A stretch of 64,000 nucleotides of DNA from Chrysaora quinquecirrha (GCA_014526335.1 JACTAT010000060.1:4378404-4442403), one strand, 5' to 3'. Counted from the stretch's first letter, positions 39,101 through 45,370 are shown. The notes: generated by a model not told the origin, from the letters alone. Program-made: numbers and translations.

Positions 39101-40437
39101 GGCATGAGGGGTTATGATGATGGGCGGTTTTCCGGTTTTTCGACACTTGAGGCGGTGTTACCGAGGGGCATTTCACTCCTCAGAAAGGTGTACGAGATTT
39201 TTATGAAAAAAAGGATCTCCAAGAGACTTTTGTGAAAACAATAGGTTTTCTAGCAAAGTTGTACGAGGTTTTCAAAGAATGAATCGCCCCTCGGGTTTTA
39301 CGGTTTTACCTTCAAAAAGTACGGTTTTTCAATTTGTGATTTCCGAGGGGCAATTCACTCCTTGAAAGTCTGGTACACCTTTGCTGGAAGTCCTATTGTT
39401 TTCTTGGAAGTCCCTTGAAAGTCCTTTTGTTATAATGGAAGTCTCAGACGCCTTTTTGCAGAGTGAAATGCCCTCGGTGATTTCGTGTGGTTTAAAAGAG
39501 TTTTAACATGTAGGTCTACGTTTCAACTATTTTGGCTAAAAAAATGTTTTTACGGTTTTCAAACCTCCCCCCCCCCCCCCCCCTCCCCCCCCCCCCTATG
39601 CCTCCATGATGGAGTTTCAGAACCGAAATGTTTATCTAAAGAATTTGGCGTTAAACACAAAATTCAGAATAAAACAAAAGAAAAGGCGAAAAAATTCAGA
39701 AAGCCCTGGTTTTATTTAAAAGGTACTACGATAAAGCTTATACCGAGGGGCATTATTCACTCCTTGAAAATCTCGTACACCTTTACTGGAAGTCCTATTG
39801 TTTTCTTGGAAATCCTTGAAAGTCCTTTTGTTTTAATGAAAATCTCAGACGCCTTTTGCAGAGTGAAATGCCCTCGGCTTATACAGTAATGGGAATTTGT
39901 GGGAGAACGACAACAACCAAATATCTTAATTGAAAACAGACTCCTCCTTTTGATATGGAAATCATATGAAGTCAATCAATTTCAGCTCCAACAGTGATTT
40001 TTTTCAACAGATAAAGAACAATACCTTCCCAGAGGGATGGCTGCTTTGATACTGACACATGTTCCTATTGTGATAAGAAAAGAATGCGACAATGCGTAAA
40101 GAACAATACAAATCCCTTGACCTTAACACTTCGTTTCTAAGATGGCAGGTCGTCTCAGGTTGTTTCAGCCTCGATTCCAAATTTGACGGCTCGTTTCAGG
40201 TTGTTTCAGGTCGTTTCAGGTGATTTCATCTCGTTTCAGGTCGTTTCAGGCCGTCTCACTGTTTATAAATTACGATACCCCACCTCATATGAACAAGCCC
40301 TAATTCAAACTCACAGTTTTTCCACTTCCATTTGCTCCAACAATCAAAGTTAGTGGCGTCTGAAATTCAATAATACTTCTATCGTTTGGGCTATAGCTTC
40401 TTATACCAAGAATGGACATCTTTTCAACCACTGCCAT
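1..40437 (-). CDS. RAD50: RAD50 gene, 5' part (17 exons located)
   Basis: RAD50 is the SMC-like ATPase of the MRE11-RAD50-NBS1 complex, which senses, tethers and processes DNA double-strand breaks in the nucleus. The exons, joined in phase, give an N-terminus with the MSILGIRSY block, a Walker A motif (GANGSGKT), the Q-loop segment CHQEEANW followed by [16 protein letters not shown], and then long heptad-rich coiled coil. The order and spacing follow vertebrate RAD50 closely. Exons are 42-314 nt with GT/AG borders. The zinc hook, second coiled-coil arm and Walker B/signature lobe must lie beyond position 1. Two coiled-coil stretches that I expect from the family were not found: one between the exons at 30024 and 27934 (about 23 residues) and one between 6334 and 4757 (about 35 residues). 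Both neighbouring junctions are phase 0, so the frame survives without them. Five GPCR copies sit inside one intron. Identity is very secure; the exact exon set is inferred by eye. Confidence 0.95.
2013..2326 (-). CDS. RAD50: RAD50 exon 16 (long coiled-coil exon)
   Basis: This is the largest RAD50 exon seen (314 nt). It begins [20 protein letters not shown] and contains dense Glu/Lys heptads ([27 protein letters not shown]) and the conserved [17 protein letters not shown]. The acceptor is CTTTTAG and the donor GTAAGT. It forms part of the long arm leading to the zinc hook. Confidence 0.9.
3328..3420 (-). CDS. RAD50: RAD50 exon 15
   Basis: The exon has 31 codons beginning [20 protein letters not shown]. 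The acceptor is TATTTCAG and the donor GTATGT, phase 0 at both ends. It is coiled coil. Confidence 0.85.
4161..4261 (-). CDS. RAD50: RAD50 exon 14
   Basis: The 101-nt exon begins [18 protein letters not shown] and ends KATKEK. It matches the segment after the LxLxG(F) motif in family members. The acceptor is TTTATAG and the donor GTATTC. Confidence 0.87.
4688..4757 (-). CDS. RAD50: RAD50 exon 13
   Basis: The exon encodes [20 protein letters not shown] then SLP plus one base of a split codon. The acceptor is TTGTCAG and the donor GTGATA. It matches the conserved RDxL block of the descending coiled coil. Confidence 0.85.
5179..5615. mobile_element. MITE in RAD50 intron
   Basis: The ends AAGTCTGGCGCAAACCG and CGGTTTGCGCCGGCTTT are inverted copies. 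The interior is rich in CCAACATGTTGG palindromes and has no gene. A second, 150-bp inverted-repeat element (ends TTTACACTATGCCG) follows at 5625-5778. Confidence 0.75.
6032..6305 (+). pseudogene. LINE reverse-transcriptase C-terminal remnant
   Basis: The translation has the tail typical of non-LTR retrotransposon ORF2: a [13 protein letters not shown] block, then [15 protein letters not shown], then [16 protein letters not shown]. The upstream reverse-transcriptase core is absent, so it is 5'-truncated. It lies in a RAD50 intron in the opposite orientation to the gene, ending about 28 bp from exon 12. Confidence 0.75.
6334..6410 (-). CDS. RAD50: RAD50 exon 12
   Basis: The 77-nt exon encodes [18 protein letters not shown] and onward to GLRK after a split Gly codon. 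The acceptor is ACACACAG and the donor GTAGGA. A LINE remnant ends about 28 bp downstream of the donor. The next expected stretch of coiled coil (about 35 residues) was not found before exon 13. Confidence 0.85.
6676..7031. mobile_element. MITE in RAD50 intron
   Basis: The left end CCCTGGGGGGTACTTAA and the right end CAAGTACCCTCCCCCCAACC are inverted copies. Inside them GAACGTGCCGCC pairs with GGCGGCACGTCC. No coding capacity was seen. Confidence 0.7.
7437..7514 (-). CDS. RAD50: RAD50 exon 11
   Basis: The 78-nt exon runs from the end of the split Gly codon through the core [14 protein letters not shown], plus one base. The acceptor TTTTTTCAAG was chosen because it is the one that restores phase with exon 10 and gives the right length for the family. 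Confidence 0.87.
8078..8138 (-). CDS. RAD50: RAD50 exon 10 (3' border of the GPCR-bearing intron)
   Basis: The exon encodes [20 protein letters not shown] plus one base of a Gly codon. The acceptor is TAATTAG and the donor GTAAGG. It aligns without gaps to the coiled coil that follows exon 9 in family members, which shows that the array really lies within a RAD50 intron. Confidence 0.87.
8309..8633. mobile_element. MITE, TACTCTTAGGTGCCTAAT family, copy A
   Basis: The inverted ends are TATTCTTAGGTGCCTAAT and ATTAGGCACCTAAGAGTA. The interior is G-rich, with repeated GGGGGTCGGAAT. A full sister copy lies at 43742-44111 and a partial one begins near 34763. Confidence 0.75.
9222..9560. mobile_element. 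MITE-like insertion private to GPCR unit 1
   Basis: The 3' blocks of units 2-5 run straight from GCTACATA into TACATACACAATTTG, whereas unit 1 has about 340 extra bases there. The insertion has inverted ends (TATAAGAAAGT and ACTTTCTTATAAG). It therefore arrived after the unit duplicated. Confidence 0.65.
9872..10846 (-). CDS. Class A (rhodopsin-like) GPCR, array copy 1
   Basis: This is a single-exon, 324-residue seven-helix receptor predicted at the cell surface and coupled to a G protein; the ligand is unknown. The N-terminus has four N-glycosylation sites (Asn 2, 5, 9, 16). The helices lie near residues 30-52, 62-85, 98-130, 147-164, 178-205, 234-262 and 272-295. Class A marks seen are the Asp in LNIADS (res 72), ERY after helix 3 (126-128), Trp154, CMCP in helix 6 (251-254) and NPFVY in helix 7 (288-292). 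The usual Asn of helix 1, the Pro of helix 5 and a Cys in extracellular loop 2 are missing. The last two absences recall the melanocortin/adenosine-type receptor cluster, but I cannot assign a subfamily. The ATG at 10846 is shared by all intact copies. It is nested in the RAD50 intron. Confidence 0.93.
   Translation of the reverse strand: MNSSNATVNVSIDSYNVTFITYSCTRKSAGSLAIFLAFLACPVYILMFKILICDLSLSLPRYKILLSLNIADSIQIAGGALLNILSFIFQARSNSTGCQFIRKFMEFLGISTVVSASGSILLLSYERYIACVHCLRLHDIVTDKLVHRALYCIWAVAFICGFMDKERYELNYTVVALVLTKSINIIYTIVVLCNTVVLTFVQIRLYLLSYKKIKVAPDNSFGRQAEENDTRKVQIKVAVVASAVVGLYVICMCPLAFYIISVGFDSKNDASVFRLVSIMLAQVNTVANPFVYGFGMADIRQQIMTDFRKMKTAVVDMISRIFNL
14824..15792 (-). CDS. Class A GPCR, array copy 2
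   Basis: This is a 322-residue receptor with the same features as copy 1: a glycosylated N-terminus, ERY, CMCP and NPFVY. It differs at a few residues, for example Tyr for Cys in the ILIYDLS segment, Arg for Ser in QARRNSTG and Asn in PENNFG. An extra T in the final codons shortens the C-terminus by two residues. All conserved motifs are intact, so it is probably functional. Confidence 0.92.
   Translation of the reverse strand: MNSSNATVNVSMDLYNVTFRTYSCTRKSAGSLAIFLAFLACPVYILMFKILIYDLSLSLPRYKILLSLNIADSIQIAGGALLNILSFIFQARRNSTGCQFIRKFMEFLGISTVVSASGSILLLSYERYIACVHCLRLHDIVTDKLVHRALYCIWAVAFICGFMDKERYEPNYTVVALVLTKSINIIYTIVVLCNTVVLTFVQIRLYLLSYKKIKVAPENNFGRQAEENDTRKVQIKVAVVASAVVGLYVICMCPLAFYIISVGFDSKNDASVFRLVSIMLAQVNTVANPFVYGFGMADIRQQIMTDFRKMKTAVVDLISRIF
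18493..19467 (-). CDS. Class A GPCR, array copy 3
   Basis: This is an intact 324-residue receptor with the same motifs as the other copies. It differs in only a few positions, such as Asp for Gly in [10 protein letters not shown] within helix 3, Leu for Ile in YKKLKVAP and an Ile in KVAIVASAV. The last two are shared with pseudogene copy 4, so 3 and 4 are probably the closest pair. Confidence 0.92.
   Translation of the reverse strand: MNSSNATVNVSMDSYNVTFITYSCTRKSAGSLAIFLAFLACPVYILMFKILIYDLSLSLPRYKILLSLNIADSIQIAGGALLNILSFIFQARSNSTGCQFIRKFMEFLGISTVVSASDSILLLSYERYIACVHCLRLHDIVTDKLVHRALYCIWAVAFICGFMDKERYEPNYTVVALVLTKSINIIYTIVVLCNTVVLAFVQIRLYLLSYKKLKVAPENSFGRQAEENDTRKVQIKVAIVASAVVGLYVICMCPLAFYIISVGFDSKNDASVFRLASIMLAQVNTVANPFVYGFGMADIRQQIMTDFRKMKTAVVDMISRIFNL
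22465..23409 (-). pseudogene. Class A GPCR, array copy 4, disrupted
   Basis: The coding similarity spans the whole receptor from the ATG at 23409, but a TAG replaces a Lys codon at 23263-23265, at the end of helix 1. A two-base insertion near the 3' end creates an early stop after KMKTAV, removing about ten residues. The N-terminal part also carries substitutions not seen in its sisters, for example CTGKSAGS for CTRKSAGS. An internal Met (23241) leaves a 258-codon ORF, but a product from there would lack helix 1. It is most likely a pseudogene. Confidence 0.88.
24153..24546. mobile_element. Insertion between GPCR copies 4 and 5
   Basis: At this point the spacer leaves the array consensus (which continues CACCCTGTATCGACC at 16430) for about 390 bp and then resumes at GATAGATAACAGGAACAC. 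The inserted DNA has repeated TGACGTCATCA motifs and no clear ORF. Its origin is not recognised. It could be a transposon or filler at a rearrangement joint. Confidence 0.5.
25942..26916 (-). CDS. Class A GPCR, array copy 5
   Basis: This is an intact 324-residue receptor with all motifs of copy 1. It is the most divergent intact copy, with Gly for Asp in CGFMGKERY, Cys in [11 protein letters not shown], Thr in FDTKNDAS and Ile in SIILAQVN. It lies closest to RAD50 exon 9. Its upstream spacer is different from the others and carries a four-copy 32-bp tandem repeat. Confidence 0.92.
   Translation of the reverse strand: MNSSNATVNVSMDLYNVTFRTYSCTRKSAGSLAIFLAFLACPVYILMFKILIYDLSLSLPRYKILLSLNIADSIQIAGGALLNILSFIFQARSNSTGCQFIRKFMEYLGISTVVSASGSILLLSYERYIACVHCLRLHDIVTDNLVHRALYCIWAVAFICGFMGKERYEPNYTVVAFVLTKSINIIYTIVVLCNTVVLAFVQIRLYLLSYKKIKVAPENSFGRQAEENDTRKVQIKVAVVASAVVCLYVICMCPLAFYIISVGFDTKNDASAFRLVSIILAQVNTVANPFVYGFGMADIRQQIMTDFRKMKTAVVDMISRIFNL
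27062..27222. repeat. 32-bp tandem repeat, about four copies
   Basis: The unit TATCATCACACGAGGAATAA followed by ATCACAAATTT is repeated about four times head to tail. A single copy of this segment occurs in the other spacers (for example 19621-19655), so the expansion is specific to the last unit. Confidence 0.85.
27595..27735 (-). mobile_element. Possible tRNA-derived SINE
   Basis: On the minus strand a GGCGTCGTGGTGTAATCTAA start, resembling a pol III A box, is followed some 45 bp later by GGTTCGAGCCC, a good B-box match. I cannot fold a complete tRNA cloverleaf, so this is more likely a SINE head or tRNA relic than a tRNA gene. Confidence 0.4.
27845..27934 (-). CDS. RAD50: RAD50 exon 9 (5' border of the GPCR-bearing intron)
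   Basis: The exon has 30 codons beginning [19 protein letters not shown], coiled-coil heptads. The acceptor is TTTCTAG and the donor GTTTGA. The following intron runs about 19.7 kb to exon 10 and contains the receptor array. A segment of about 23 residues expected before this exon was not located. Confidence 0.85.
28534..28914. mobile_element. MITE in RAD50 intron 8
   Basis: The left end AGGGCCTCGTTTTCAAAAAA pairs with TTGAAAACGAGGCTCTAAATTGCCCT at the right. Inner segments containing CCCAGATTCAGATTGAGCAC and its reverse complement also pair. It is noncoding. Confidence 0.7.
29144..29529. mobile_element. MITE with TTATAAGGAA-type ends
   Basis: The left end TTTACACGGATTTTTTATAA is the inverted counterpart of CTTATAAAAAAATGCGTGTA at the right. 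The element at 46778-47188 and single ends near 48935 and 49270 belong to the same family. Confidence 0.65.
30024..30069 (-). CDS. RAD50: RAD50 exon 8
   Basis: The 46-nt exon finishes the Arg codon and encodes [15 protein letters not shown], the start of the coiled-coil arm. The acceptor is TTGCAG and the donor GTATTC. Confidence 0.92.
30317..30820. mobile_element. MITE with TAGACTTATTACTTGAGTCC ends
   Basis: The left end TAGACTTATTACTTGAGTCC pairs with AGGTAATAAGTCTA at the right. Shorter relatives with the same end lie at about 29668-29755 and 35758-35945, both in RAD50 introns. Confidence 0.65.
31002..31061 (-). CDS. RAD50: RAD50 exon 7
   Basis: The exon completes the Trp codon and encodes [19 protein letters not shown], then two bases of an Arg codon. 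The acceptor is TTAACAG. The donor GTTCGT is weak but supported by the exact phase match to exon 8. Confidence 0.93.
31528..31947 (-). pseudogene. LINE (CR1/L2-like) reverse-transcriptase tail
   Basis: A frame of about 131 codons contains [15 protein letters not shown], then [20 protein letters not shown], then a YNLRIS block and an [11 protein letters not shown] block. These are typical of the thumb and C-terminal region of CR1/L2-clade elements. It is 5'-truncated and a mariner-type MITE abuts its upstream end. It is sense to RAD50, within intron 6. Confidence 0.8.
31952..32562. mobile_element. Mariner-type MITE (TA duplication)
   Basis: The 611-bp element has inverted ends of about 30 bp starting CAGGGTGGCCCAAAAAAAAG, flanked by TA on both sides, as in mariner/Tc1 elements. 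The short minus-strand frame at 32061-32243 may be a transposase relic, but I see no DDE motif. It lies in RAD50 intron 6. Confidence 0.85.
32634..32707 (-). CDS. RAD50: RAD50 exon 6 (Q-loop)
   Basis: The exon encodes [12 protein letters not shown] and the Q-loop region [11 protein letters not shown], one of the most conserved stretches of RAD50. It ends two bases into the Trp codon, with a GTACAT donor, and continues with exon 7 starting G-CCT. A mariner-type MITE ends about 70 bp downstream in the next intron. Confidence 0.95.
33334..33375 (-). CDS. RAD50: RAD50 exon 5 (42-nt mini exon)
   Basis: The exon has only 14 codons ([14 protein letters not shown]). It fits exactly the 14-residue gap between the previous exon and [12 protein letters not shown] in family members. 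The acceptor is CGTTTTAG and the donor GTAAGC. It is too short for ordinary gene finding. Confidence 0.88.
33891..33950 (-). CDS. RAD50: RAD50 exon 4
   Basis: The exon has 20 codons ([20 protein letters not shown]), matching the loop segment of the N-terminal lobe. The acceptor is TTTTTAG and the donor GTAAGG, phase 0. Confidence 0.9.
33983..34374. mobile_element. MITE in RAD50 intron 3
   Basis: The ends AGGGCCTGTTTACATCGAGG and CCTCCATGTAAACAAGCCCT are inverted copies. The interior repeats CCGGGCTGG palindromes. The short frames across it are low-complexity and unlikely to be genes. Confidence 0.75.
35026..35540. mobile_element. Inverted-repeat element carrying a LINE tail
   Basis: The inverted ends are ACCGTTTACACGAGACC and GGTCTCGTATAAACGGT, with GATACGGAT repeats inside. 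A LINE C-terminal remnant occupies 35267-35430, so one element probably inserted in the other. Confidence 0.6.
35267..35430 (-). pseudogene. Second LINE C-terminal remnant
   Basis: On the minus strand the frame reads [20 protein letters not shown], then a [20 protein letters not shown] tail, ending at TGA. This is the same type of non-LTR retrotransposon tail as the remnant near 6.2 kb but a different sequence. It lies inside a larger inverted-repeat unit (35026-35540) in RAD50 intron 3. Confidence 0.65.
36832..36933 (-). CDS. RAD50: RAD50 exon 3
   Basis: The exon has 34 codons, beginning [15 protein letters not shown] and ending SSQK. It corresponds to the beta-sheet part of the N-terminal lobe after the conserved HDPK. 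The acceptor is TTTACAG and the donor GTGAAA, phase 0 at both ends. Confidence 0.93.
37452..37535 (-). CDS. RAD50: RAD50 exon 2
   Basis: The exon has 28 codons and reads [12 protein letters not shown] through the segment ending HDPK, directly continuing the P-loop of exon 1. The borders are a TTTGCAG acceptor and a GTAAGG donor, phase 0 at both ends. It encodes part of the N-terminal ATPase lobe. Confidence 0.95.
37723..38263. mobile_element. MITE in RAD50 intron 1
   Basis: The inverted ends are AAGCGGTGGCTACACGTG and CACATTTAGCCACGGCTT. The interior has many TGTGACA/TGTCACA short palindromes and no gene. Confidence 0.65.
38791..40274. mobile_element. Long-TIR (Mutator-like/foldback) element with 9-bp TSD in RAD50 intron 1
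   Basis: The arms of about 240-250 bp at 38791-39040 and 40035-40274 are reverse complements with scattered mismatches. The ends are CGTAATTTATAAACAGTGAG, and both sides carry the 9-bp duplication ATACCCCAC (38782-38790, 40275-40283). A 9-bp duplication with long inverted arms is characteristic of Mutator-like elements. The outer arm is itself built of ACGACCTGAA decamers. No transposase was recognised in the core, which holds three smaller palindromic repeats and a poly-C tract at about 39567-39597. Confidence 0.85.
39160..39877. repeat. Three related ~135-bp palindromic repeats
   Basis: Units at about 39160-39297, 39343-39477 and 39743-39877 share CCGAGGGGCATTTCACTCC-type starts and GAGTGAAATGCCCTCGG-type ends. 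The second and third are direct copies and the first is more diverged. Each looks like a mini inverted-repeat element nested inside the long-TIR element. Confidence 0.7.
40315..40437 (-). CDS. RAD50: RAD50 exon 1 (start codon, Walker A)
   Basis: The exon has 41 codons from ATG at 40437. The second in-frame Met begins MSILGIRSY, the family's conserved opening, and the exon ends in the P-loop GANGSGKT, with a GTGAGT donor directly after the Thr codon. The upstream Met at 40437 fits the usual RAD50 start, six residues before MSILG. A long-inverted-repeat element ends 31 bp beyond the donor. Confidence 0.95.
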
Positions 40438-41907
40438 ACTTGCAGATCTGTTGGAAAGGAAATTTTCTGATACAATATTACAAAGTGTTTATTCCAAAAT
40501 CTGTTGCGAATCAAGAAATGGTGTACTGGTGGTACTAAAGCCTCATTGAGGTCTGCAGAACAGCAGAAAATCTGAAGTGATGTGGAATTCTCTAGCAATT
40601 TTTTGATGGAACAATCAAATTCTCCATCTGTACCAGAGGTAGATTGTCACAATCCCCAGAAGACAGTTTGTAGAGTCAAATTGTAAATAATCAGTTTACA
40701 TGGTTCTAAGGCTCAGCTTGTCAAGCTTAAATCAAAATTTATGCAACAGTTTGTAGCATAAGACACCAGGGGGGGGGGGGTACTTCCATTGTTCGTTATA
40801 CTAGACGTGCCCCCCAAATGGGTAACTTTTTCAGCGTTAATTTCCCTACATATGGGTTGATTTTTCGTAAAGAATCTCTACACATGGGTAGTAAAATATA
40901 TATTACATTTTAGACATGCATTAACATTTGAGATATTGGTACAAATGGGTAAAAAATTTCGTTGTTTTTTCTACACATGGGTACCACAAGAAACAGAATT
41001 TATCGGTAGACATGGGTGGGTTTGGAAAATCTACACTTAGGGTACAAAAGTATTGCAACGCTTGACCTAAAATGGCGGCCAACATTAGCCGTAGGCCCAA
41101 CAACACAAAATTTACATAACAAAGCCATGGCGGCTCGGGGCTTCGCCAACTTGATTTAGGCGGAAAATGTTCACAATTTCATTGACTTTCATTTAGAATA
41201 AAAGTTAAACGATTTACTTGTTGCTTCTTGGGGAAAATAATGAAAAACTTTAAAGCAGTGCCTTCCAAATTTCGAGCAAAATATTTCAAGAGTTTTCTTG
41301 ATAAAAAGCAATAAGCATAACTACTTTTTGACCATTGATTCAAAGTTTTTTCTTTTTTCAAAGCAAAATAGCTGAGACTTTGTTCCACGTTATAATTTTT
41401 ACTGAGAAAAGTAGTTTTCACAAAGAAAACAGAGATTATTTTGTGGGCAACAATTTCAGATGAGTGACTTTTGTTTCGGCCCAAATAAGGGTATTTTTGT
41501 AAATTTACAAATTCTTTTCTATAAAGCCAAGAATTTGCTTCAAAATTAATTTGCAATATTTTAGGATAACCACAGTTTTGAAGTATGTGAATGAAATTGT
41601 CCATAAAAATTTCTGAAGACTCCTTCAAGCACAAAATTTATATTCGCATCAAAACAACAACTTCAAAAGTTACTCACGTAAAATCGTTATCAATAATTTC
41701 AACCCAAAATTCTTCTCTAAGTGTACACTTCAAACGAAAATTTAAATGGTAATTACAAGTTTTAACTATTTTGTCTCGAGAAGCCACGAAAGTTTGTAGC
41801 AAAAGTCATGATAAATGGTTTGTACATCGCTGTTTTTGAAGACAAGCTTGAAATATTTTCCAGAAAATTTGGAAGGCAATGCTTCAAGGTTTTGCGCCAT
41901 TTTAGGT

Positions 41908-42528
41908 CAGGGCCGCACACATATCGATTCTTTCACGCAAAACGTCCATTGGACGTTTGGGGGGGAGGGGGTACAAGGACCGGACGTTTTCAAAATCCAG
42001 TTATATCGATTTTTTCTGACTATCATTATTTTTTTCGAGAACTTTGCATTTTTGCTAAAAAAAGTTTTTCCAAAACCCACCGGAGAAGTTACGGTAAGTG
42101 GTCAGCCATTTTCTATATACATTTAGCCTACCTACGTAGCCTAACGTAGCCTGTACGTAGATGACATCGAAATAATTTAGGCCGTTTTGAGTGCAACGAC
42201 TTTGGGAAAAACTTTTGACACGCATGACTTACAAAATATCTTTTTAATTTGATATTTAAGTTATTATGCATTGGGGAATATCCTTATCGTAAGTTTCGTT
42301 GTCAAATTTATTTCGTTTACGCGTTGCGTTATGTTTTGCTTCGGCTTCGAGGTGGCCACTCAGGGCGCAGGAGCTCGGCTCGTAATAGGTCATTTGCAGT
42401 CTTGCTTGCGAAGGCAATATAATATCGATTTCAATGGGACGTTTTGGGGGGAGGGGACGTGGGGGTAATTTGAAAACGTCCAATGGACGTTTTGCGTGAA
42501 AGAAAGACTCGATTTGTGTGCGGCCCTG
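41908..42528. mobile_element. MITE with CAGGGCCGCACACA ends
   Basis: The left end CAGGGCCGCACACATATCGA pairs with the right end TGTGTGCGGCCCTG. The inner ACGTCCATTGGACGT palindrome is present at both ends next to runs of G. The ends resemble hAT-type termini, but no matching target duplication is visible. Confidence 0.7.
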
Positions 42529-43741
42529 GGGATTTGGTAAAACGTGGATTTGTACAAATTACCAATAAAATATATGCTAGCTAAAATCTAAAAACTAATG
42601 AACAATTTGAAACGGTCTCACCCAATCTTTGTAGACGCTACTTCATGCCGCAGAGTGCCAGCGAAAGAGAAACTTTGATTTGCTTTTTTTCTACGTATCA
42701 ACCAATTAACTCGAATCTTCTGAATAATTACCAACTAAAATCTACCAATGTTTGTACTTAATCTAAGTTGACTATTTACAATATTTTTCTACTTATAAGG
42801 AATGAAACGATAAGCTATAACAGTGAGAAAAATAAGCTATATATGAAATGTATAACGCAGATAAACGAATGCTATGCTATACACTGTATGCGATAGATAA
42901 GGTAATACTTATGATGATGCGGGAATTACCTACTTGGGTAGCATGCAATGGTTTAATCTATCTATCTATACAGTATTGTACAACAACCTACATTGGTTAT
43001 TACGTAGCTACATGTAGTGTCAGTTCGTTAAAGTTGGCTAAATTATCAATAGCTTAAAATAATATTAAATGAAATCATCTTTTTTTTATTTCTGTTCAAA
43101 TTTACATGTTTTGCAAGAGAGAAATAAATTTAGGGCTTAGCTTGAACTAATATCATCAACATCTAAACTAATTGTATCTGATCTAAAGAGCTCTTAAAAG
43201 CTGCTAATGTTCTTTGACTTTGATGTAAACAGGCACAGTTTTCAGCAACTTTGCAGCACTTGGGAAGAATGAAGTTCGAAGCAACAAAGCGTTTTGATTA
43301 GAAAACAGCGACCCCTCTCCCTATAATTGTTTAGTTTTTGTAAGAGTAGCTTGGTGCCAAACAATTAATGAAATCTTTAGATGTTATAAACCAAATGGAC
43401 CCTACATCTGAGAGAATTTAGGGTCTTTTTCTCGTTCTTTGGCACCAAGCCATCTTAGATTCTACCTGTTTTTCTTTTCTTAAGTATTAGAATTGTAAGT
43501 GTCATCCGAAATAGGGACCAGATGACCTTGTGTCTTTTCCCGCTTTGGATTTCACAGTAGACTGTAGACTGTCTTTTTCATTCTTTTAATGATGAAAAGA
43601 AAAGTAGAAAACTTATAGATGTTTGTACAAAAATAGGGTATCTGGAGAATGAATTGACTCCTTGTGCAAGTAAAATTCGACTGAATAAACCTATGCTGGT
43701 GATGCTACGGATGTTTCCAAATATGGCTTGCTAAAAATGAA

Positions 43742-44111
43742 TACTCTTAGGTGCTTAATTGCCATCCCCCGCTAATCAATTTAAAAAATTCCAACTGCCC
43801 CCGCTCTTATTAGGGCCCTCGCTTATTAAGATTTGCATTAATATTGATGTTGATATTTCTCACTTAACTTACTCAAGGTTCTTGATTGAAATTTCACTTT
43901 TATACTCTATTTCTTGGTGTTAACTATGGATTTCCTTAGCCTACAACTACAGAACGGCCCTTCACACTGCATTTCAGCAGTTTCTTGACAATGTTTGTCG
44001 AACAAAGTCCGACCCCCCGTTTATTCCAATCCCCCGCTAATTAGATCCTGACTGCAGTTCCAGCCCCCTACCTTTTCCGACCCCCCACCAGCGATTAGGC
44101 ACCTAAGAGTA
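43742..44111. mobile_element. MITE, TACTCTTAGGTGCCTAAT family, copy B
   Basis: The ends are TACTCTTAGGTGCTTAATTG and GATTAGGCACCTAAGAGTA. The interior shares GACCCCCCGTTTATTCCAA-like runs with copy A in opposite orientation. It lies between RAD50 and the fibrinogen-domain gene. Confidence 0.75.
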
Positions 44112-44999
44112 ACTAAAAATGATATTGTATGTGAATATGCTAGAATATGAGGATTGTATGCAAACTACTACAGGTCGTTTACGGGTTTCAGGGAACATGG
44201 GAATATGCGAAATGTATCCAGGGAACCATAAGAGGGAATAAGGGAACGTGGCCATAATTAAAAGGGAATAAGGGAATATTGTGGATAAGGGATCAGGCAA
44301 ACACCCCGTATCAGTCTTCTTGACTATCCATCTGGAAAGAAATTCCAAAAAACTCCAGGGAACAGGGTGATTTTCTCAAGGAAACGGGGGGACATGTAGC
44401 CCCTTACACGACCCTCAGAAATGCCTCCCAACACACTCATTGATACAATCCAAAAACGCAATCGTGATAACCCAACACCATCCTGCATATCCCCACGGAA
44501 AACCCCATGCCGGCGGAAAACATGATGACAATCAGCGTAAATCAGGATAACTCACCATGACAATCATGGCATTCCCCACCTGAGTATCCGCCATGGTAAT
44601 CATGATTCTTCCCCGCAAACATCGTTATATTGCCTCAAACATACTGATGATCAAGATGTGACCCCTCCACAGTACTGAATCTCCCATCATACTCAGAGGT
44701 GATTCCTAAGGCAATCATGATATCCGTCTACGGTACTGAATATCATAAACCGTACTGGTATCCCCCTGAATGGCATACACGTTAAAATGGGGTAAATTGC
44801 TCTTTGGCTGAGCCCATGAGTCCCAAAACTCATGTCAAGCGTTATTATTTGTTTCCTCGAGTATTTGAATGCTATTCTGGGTTCCGCCTATAATTTAATA
44901 TCTGATATGTGATTAATATTGATTGATATCTTAATTCTACATAGCACTCAAAGTTCCTTTCACTTTCCTTCTTCTATGTAAGTCTGTGGAATGATTTGC

Positions 45000-45370
45000 A
45001 GCAAATGAAAAAACCTGTGCCTTTAATATAACGTGCAGTCTTTGTAAACTGATTCTTTTTGGTAGCCTTCTTTTTTCGGAATATCTGTTTTTCAAAGCCA
45101 TTTTTTGAAAACGGTAGGTTTTTGGAACTCTCCAAAACCTTCTGCCATTAAAAGCAGGTTTCCGAGACTTCGAGAGACTCGTGGTTTGAAGTTCGAACGA
45201 GACTGCAATTTTAGCAGTTGCCATGAGACATCCTGCGAATGGGTCTGGGGACGAGGTAAGGAAGAATACTGGCGCGAAAGTTTTCCGATTGCCAGAATTC
45301 CTGTTTTTTAAAAACAATGAATTCTATTTTTGGAATTCTGAAGGTTTTGGATGTTCAAAAGAGCACGCCC
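45000..45370. repeat. Dispersed repeat, copy 1 (inverted partner at 50.3 kb)
   Basis: This segment matches the reverse complement of 50318-50640 with moderate divergence. Shared blocks include CGAGACTTCGAGAGACTCG-like DNA, AATGGGTCTGGGGA and AGAATTCCTGTT. The two copies lie just outside the fibrinogen-domain gene's 3' end and inside its first visible intron. Confidence 0.7.

Noticed and set aside
39485..39889. 134-codon plus-strand frame
   Set aside because: It runs through a poly-C tract and the nested palindromic repeats of the long-TIR element.
41179..41634. 151-codon minus-strand frame
   Set aside because: It resembles no family I know, has AT-rich composition, and part of it is an inverted repeat with 41835-41900.
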